Origin: Afipia sp.
GTDB taxonomy: Bacteria > Pseudomonadota > Alphaproteobacteria > Rhizobiales > Xanthobacteraceae
Assembly (NCBI GenBank): GCA_017308575.1
Contig: JAFKEQ010000003.1
Location: 124,001-188,000, forward strand
Reading direction: 5' to 3'
DNA length: 64,000 bases
The position numbers and the translations under genes are program-made. Under the pieces are notes generated by a model, which was not told the DNA's origin, searched no databases, and was given only the letters and a program-made list of their open reading frames with translations. Below are positions 61,427 through 64,000 of this stretch, piece by piece; position 1 is the stretch's first letter; each line of letters starts with the position of its first letter.

Positions 61427-62410
61427 ATGAAGACCTTCATTACGGCTGCGAGCCTGCTCGCATTGACCGTCACCAGCGCGCCGGCATTGGCCTGGGAGCC
61501 GGCCAAGCCGGTCGAAATCGTCGTTGCTGCTGGCGCGGGCGGTGCGTCCGATCAGATGGCGCGCATGATGCAGGCCGCGATTCAGAAGAACAACCTGATG
61601 AAGCAGCCTGTCATCGTGTCGCTCAAGGGCGGCGCGTCCGGCGCGGAAGCGCTGATGTACATGAAGGGCAGCGACGGCGATCCGAACAAGCTGCTGATCG
61701 CCTATTCGTTGATCTACATGCTGCCGTTGTCGGCGAAGCTTCCGTTCAACTGGCGCGATTTGTCGCCGGTGTCGGTGGTGGCGATGGATCAGTTCGTGCT
61801 GTGGGACAATGCCGACGGCCCGAAGACGGTGAAGGACTTCATCGCGGCGGCCAAGGCCTCAAGCTCACCCTTCAAGCTGGGCGGCACCGGCTCCAAGCGC
61901 GAGGATCACGTGCTGACCGTCTTCATGGAAAAGAAGACCGGCGCGAAGTTCTCCTACCTGCCTTACAAGTCCGGCGGCGAGGCTGCGACTCAGCTTGTCG
62001 GCAAGCACATCGAGTCCAACGTCAACAACCCGTCGGAAAATCTGGAAGTCTGGCGCGCCGGACAGGTGCGTGCGCTCTGCGTGTTCGACAAGGAGCGCAT
62101 CGCCTACAAGGCCAAGGTCACCGACACACAGTCGTGGAACGACGTGCCGACCTGCAAGGAAGAAGGCCTCGACATGCAGTACCTGATGCTGCGTGCGCTG
62201 TTCCTGCCGGGCAAGGTGACGCCGGAGCAGGTCGCGTTCTATGTCGATCTGTCGAAGAAGATCACCGAGACGCCGGAGTACAAGGACTACATGGAGAAGC
62301 AGGCCCTGAAGCCGGTTTTCATGACCGGAAAGGACATGCTCAAGTTCCTTGAAGAGGACGATGCCCAGAACAAGTCGCTGATGACCGAAGCGGGCTTCGT
62401 CGCCAAGTAA
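61427..62410 (+). CDS. tctC: TTT transporter substrate-binding protein, TctC family
   Basis: A 327-residue periplasmic receptor. Signal peptide MKTFITAASLLALTVTSAPA, then LA before WEPAK. TctC marks: KPVEIVVAAGAGGASDQMAR, VSLKGGASGAEALMYMKG, KASSSPFKLGGTGSKREDHV and YLPYKSGGEAATQLVGKHI. GGGAGG lies eight bases before ATG 61427. Such proteins bind carboxylates and deliver them to TctAB. It is separated from tctB by a hairpin. Confidence 0.9.
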   Translation: MKTFITAASLLALTVTSAPALAWEPAKPVEIVVAAGAGGASDQMARMMQAAIQKNNLMKQPVIVSLKGGASGAEALMYMKGSDGDPNKLLIAYSLIYMLPLSAKLPFNWRDLSPVSVVAMDQFVLWDNADGPKTVKDFIAAAKASSSPFKLGGTGSKREDHVLTVFMEKKTGAKFSYLPYKSGGEAATQLVGKHIESNVNNPSENLEVWRAGQVRALCVFDKERIAYKAKVTDTQSWNDVPTCKEEGLDMQYLMLRALFLPGKVTPEQVAFYVDLSKKITETPEYKDYMEKQALKPVFMTGKDMLKFLEEDDAQNKSLMTEAGFVAK

Positions 62411-62423
62411 CCTCAATCATCGG

Positions 62424-62458
62424 AAATCCGGCGCTGCTGTCGAAGCGGCGCCGGATTT
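62424..62458 (+). terminator. Intercistronic hairpin between tctC and tctB
   Basis: AAATCCGGCGC (62424-62434) and GCGCCGGATTT (62448-62458) form a perfect 11-bp stem. The T-run after it is short, so it probably acts as a partial terminator or 3' stabiliser that raises tctC over tctBA, as is usual for binding-protein genes. Confidence 0.65.
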
Positions 62459-62493
62459 GACGTCATTTCCTGCTCACCTCCGGCGGTTTCCAT

Positions 62494-63036
62494 ATGTCCA
62501 GTTCAGATCTTGAAATCGTCGTCGATGATCCGGGCGCGCCGGACGAGAATTCGCCCGCGGTCACCAACAACCGCACGGTTGAGATGGTGGTGATGGTGCT
62601 GCTGCTCGGCCTCGCCGCGCTGCTCGCCTGGGACAACTGGCGTACCGGCGCATCATGGGATGATACCGGTCCGCAGGCCGGATATTTTCCGTTCTATCTC
62701 TCCGTGATCCTCGGCGGCGCGGCGCTTTACGGGCTGGTCAGTGTCGCGATCCAGCGCGGTGTGGGACTGGAAACTTTCGTCACTCGCGCGCAGCTCTCTC
62801 GCGTGCTGCAGGTGTTCGTGCCGACGCTGCTGTTCTGCTTTGCGATGCAGTGGCTTGGACTTTATGTCGCGAGCTTCCTGCTGATCGCCGGTTTCATGGC
62901 GTTCATCGGCAAGATCGCATGGTGGAAGTCGTTGCTGACCGCCTTCATCTTCGTCGCGATCATGTTCGTTGTTTTCGATATCGCCTTCGATGTCATCATG
63001 CCGAAGGGACCGCTCGAAGCGGCCTTCGGACGCTAA
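62494..63036 (+). CDS. tctB: TTT transporter small membrane subunit, TctB family
   Basis: A 180-residue membrane protein. After a polar N terminus (MSSSDLEIVVDDPGAPDENS) there are four hydrophobic segments (for example MVVMVLLLGLAALLAW, FVPTLLFCFAMQWLGLYVAS and FIFVAIMFVVFDIAFDVIMP), the TctB layout. DTGPQAGYFPFYLSVILGGA is a family mark. It lies 21 nt before tctA. Confidence 0.85.
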   Translation: MSSSDLEIVVDDPGAPDENSPAVTNNRTVEMVVMVLLLGLAALLAWDNWRTGASWDDTGPQAGYFPFYLSVILGGAALYGLVSVAIQRGVGLETFVTRAQLSRVLQVFVPTLLFCFAMQWLGLYVASFLLIAGFMAFIGKIAWWKSLLTAFIFVAIMFVVFDIAFDVIMPKGPLEAAFGR

Positions 63037-63057
63037 GGCCGGAGCGGGGATACGATC

Positions 63058-64000
63058 ATGGAAGCGCTCGGTCTGTTGTTTCACGGCTTCTCGGTTCTTC
63101 TCACCTGGAAGATTCTCGCGCTGATGATGGTCGGGCTGGTGCTCGGCATTTTCGTCGGCGTGCTGCCGGGCCTTGGCGGGCCCAACGGCGTGGCGATCCT
63201 GCTGCCGCTGACCTTCTCGATGGACCCGACCTCGGCCATCGTGATGCTGTCCTGCATTTACTGGGGCGCGCTGTTCGGCGGCGCGATCACCTCGATCCTG
63301 TTCAACATTCCCGGTGAAGCGTGGTCGGTGGCGACCACCTTCGACGGTTATCCGATGGCGCAGCAGGGCAAGGCCGCCGAGGCGCTGACGGCGGCGTTCA
63401 CCTCGTCCTTCATCGGCTCGCTGGTCGCGGTGATGCTGATCACGTTCCTTGCGCCGGCGATCTCGACCTTCGCGCTGAAGTTCGGCCCGCCGGAATTCTT
63501 CGCGGTCTATCTGCTCACCTTCTGTTCGTTCGTCGGCCTCGGCCGCGAGGCCAAGCACAAGACCGTCATCTCCATGGCGCTCGGCCTGCTGCTCGCGGGC
63601 GTCGGCCTCGACACCGTGTCCGGCCAGTTGCGCATGACCTTCGGATCGAATGATCTTTTGCGCGGCATCAATTTCCTTGTCGCGGTGATCGGCCTGTTCG
63701 GCATCAGCGAAATCCTGCTGACCATGGAGGAGCGTCTGGCGCTGCGCGGCCACGCGGCGCGCATCAGCCTGCGCACCGTTCTCAATGTCTGGAAGGATCT
63801 GCCGAAATACTGGGCGACGCTGTTCCGCTCGTCCTTCATCGGCTGCTGGCTCGGCATCACGCCGGGTGGTGCGATTGCCGCGTCCTTCATGGGCTACAAT
63901 CTCGCCAAGCGCTTCTCGAAAGACAAAGAGTCGTTCGGCAAGGGCCGCATCGAAGGCGTGTTCGCGCCGGAAACCGCCGCGCATGCGTCGGGCACCGCCG
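63058..64000 (+). CDS. tctA: TTT transporter large membrane subunit, TctA family (5' part)
   Basis: The first 314 codons of a gene that continues beyond the window; the full family length is about 500. GGAGCGGGGA lies just before ATG 63058. Many helices; TctA marks GIFVGVLPGLGGPNGVAILL, YWGALFGGAITSILFNIPGE, then TTFDGYPMAQQGKAAEALTA and ITPGGAIAASFMGYNLAKRF. It forms the Na+- or H+-coupled channel with TctB. Confidence 0.93.
   Translation, partial: MEALGLLFHGFSVLLTWKILALMMVGLVLGIFVGVLPGLGGPNGVAILLPLTFSMDPTSAIVMLSCIYWGALFGGAITSILFNIPGEAWSVATTFDGYPMAQQGKAAEALTAAFTSSFIGSLVAVMLITFLAPAISTFALKFGPPEFFAVYLLTFCSFVGLGREAKHKTVISMALGLLLAGVGLDTVSGQLRMTFGSNDLLRGINFLVAVIGLFGISEILLTMEERLALRGHAARISLRTVLNVWKDLPKYWATLFRSSFIGCWLGITPGGAIAASFMGYNLAKRFSKDKESFGKGRIEGVFAPETAAHASGTA

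Overview
The window is a GC-rich, gene-dense chromosomal stretch that fits an alphaproteobacterium of the Bradyrhizobium/Afipia/Rhodopseudomonas group (Nitrobacteraceae). The grounds are Irr-type iron boxes in front of bfd and bfr, a rhizobial-type glpR-glpD-glpSTPQUV glycerol locus, several families of short palindromic intergenic repeats of the kind scattered through that group, and an abundance of ABC and TTT uptake systems paired with GntR-FCD, DeoR and Lrp regulators. Family assignments come from reading motifs and were not confirmed by a database search. No rRNA, tRNA, CRISPR array, prophage or intact transposon was seen.

Left part (1-12600), mainly housekeeping and envelope genes: the end of a YqhA-like membrane protein; an MltB-type lytic transglycosylase whose signal peptide is partly encoded by a dispersed repeat; two tandem glycine-zipper secreted proteins; pncC; a PPOX flavoprotein; a bfd-bfr iron-storage pair, each with an Irr box; a DUF169 protein; a lipoprotein; a YoaK/DUF1275 membrane protein coupled to an unusual TerB-COQ4-like fusion; a stand-alone Fis-type HTH protein; and a LysR regulator.

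Middle-left (12600-30500), uptake systems. A DeoR regulator faces a Ugp-like carbohydrate/phosphodiester ABC operon that ends in an endonuclease/exonuclease/phosphatase-fold hydrolase and is followed by a Tsx-like outer-membrane channel. A GntR regulator with two TTGTCnGACAA sites precedes a LivGHMF-type transporter and a long-chain acyl-CoA ligase. An ABC-F ATPase and a MarR regulator follow.

Middle (30700-40010). A minus-strand operon runs GntR, DAD-type cupin dioxygenase, SDR, two NitT/TauT-type permeases, ATPase, small membrane protein, binding protein. A perfect 29-bp palindrome lies upstream. An apparent deletion/frameshift in the first permease joins it to the second as one 520-codon frame. 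Next comes an Lrp regulator divergent from an AceE-like 2-oxoacid dehydrogenase, with concentric palindromes between them.

Right part (40100-64000). The glycerol regulon glpR-glpD-glpS-glpT-glpP-glpQ-glpU-glpV has two ATPases with complementary degeneracies. After it come a crotonase, an AraC regulator, a MITE-like element, a GST and a BKACE. Last is a GntR-headed minus-strand catabolic cluster (D-2-hydroxyacid dehydrogenase of YdiJ type, orphan solute-binding protein, HbpS/GlcG-like protein, class III CoA-transferase, crotonase lacking both catalytic Glu). It faces a serine-glyoxylate aminotransferase and a tctCBA tricarboxylate-type transporter that runs off the window. Together these suggest import and CoA-dependent breakdown of a hydroxy-acid feeding glyoxylate metabolism (inference).
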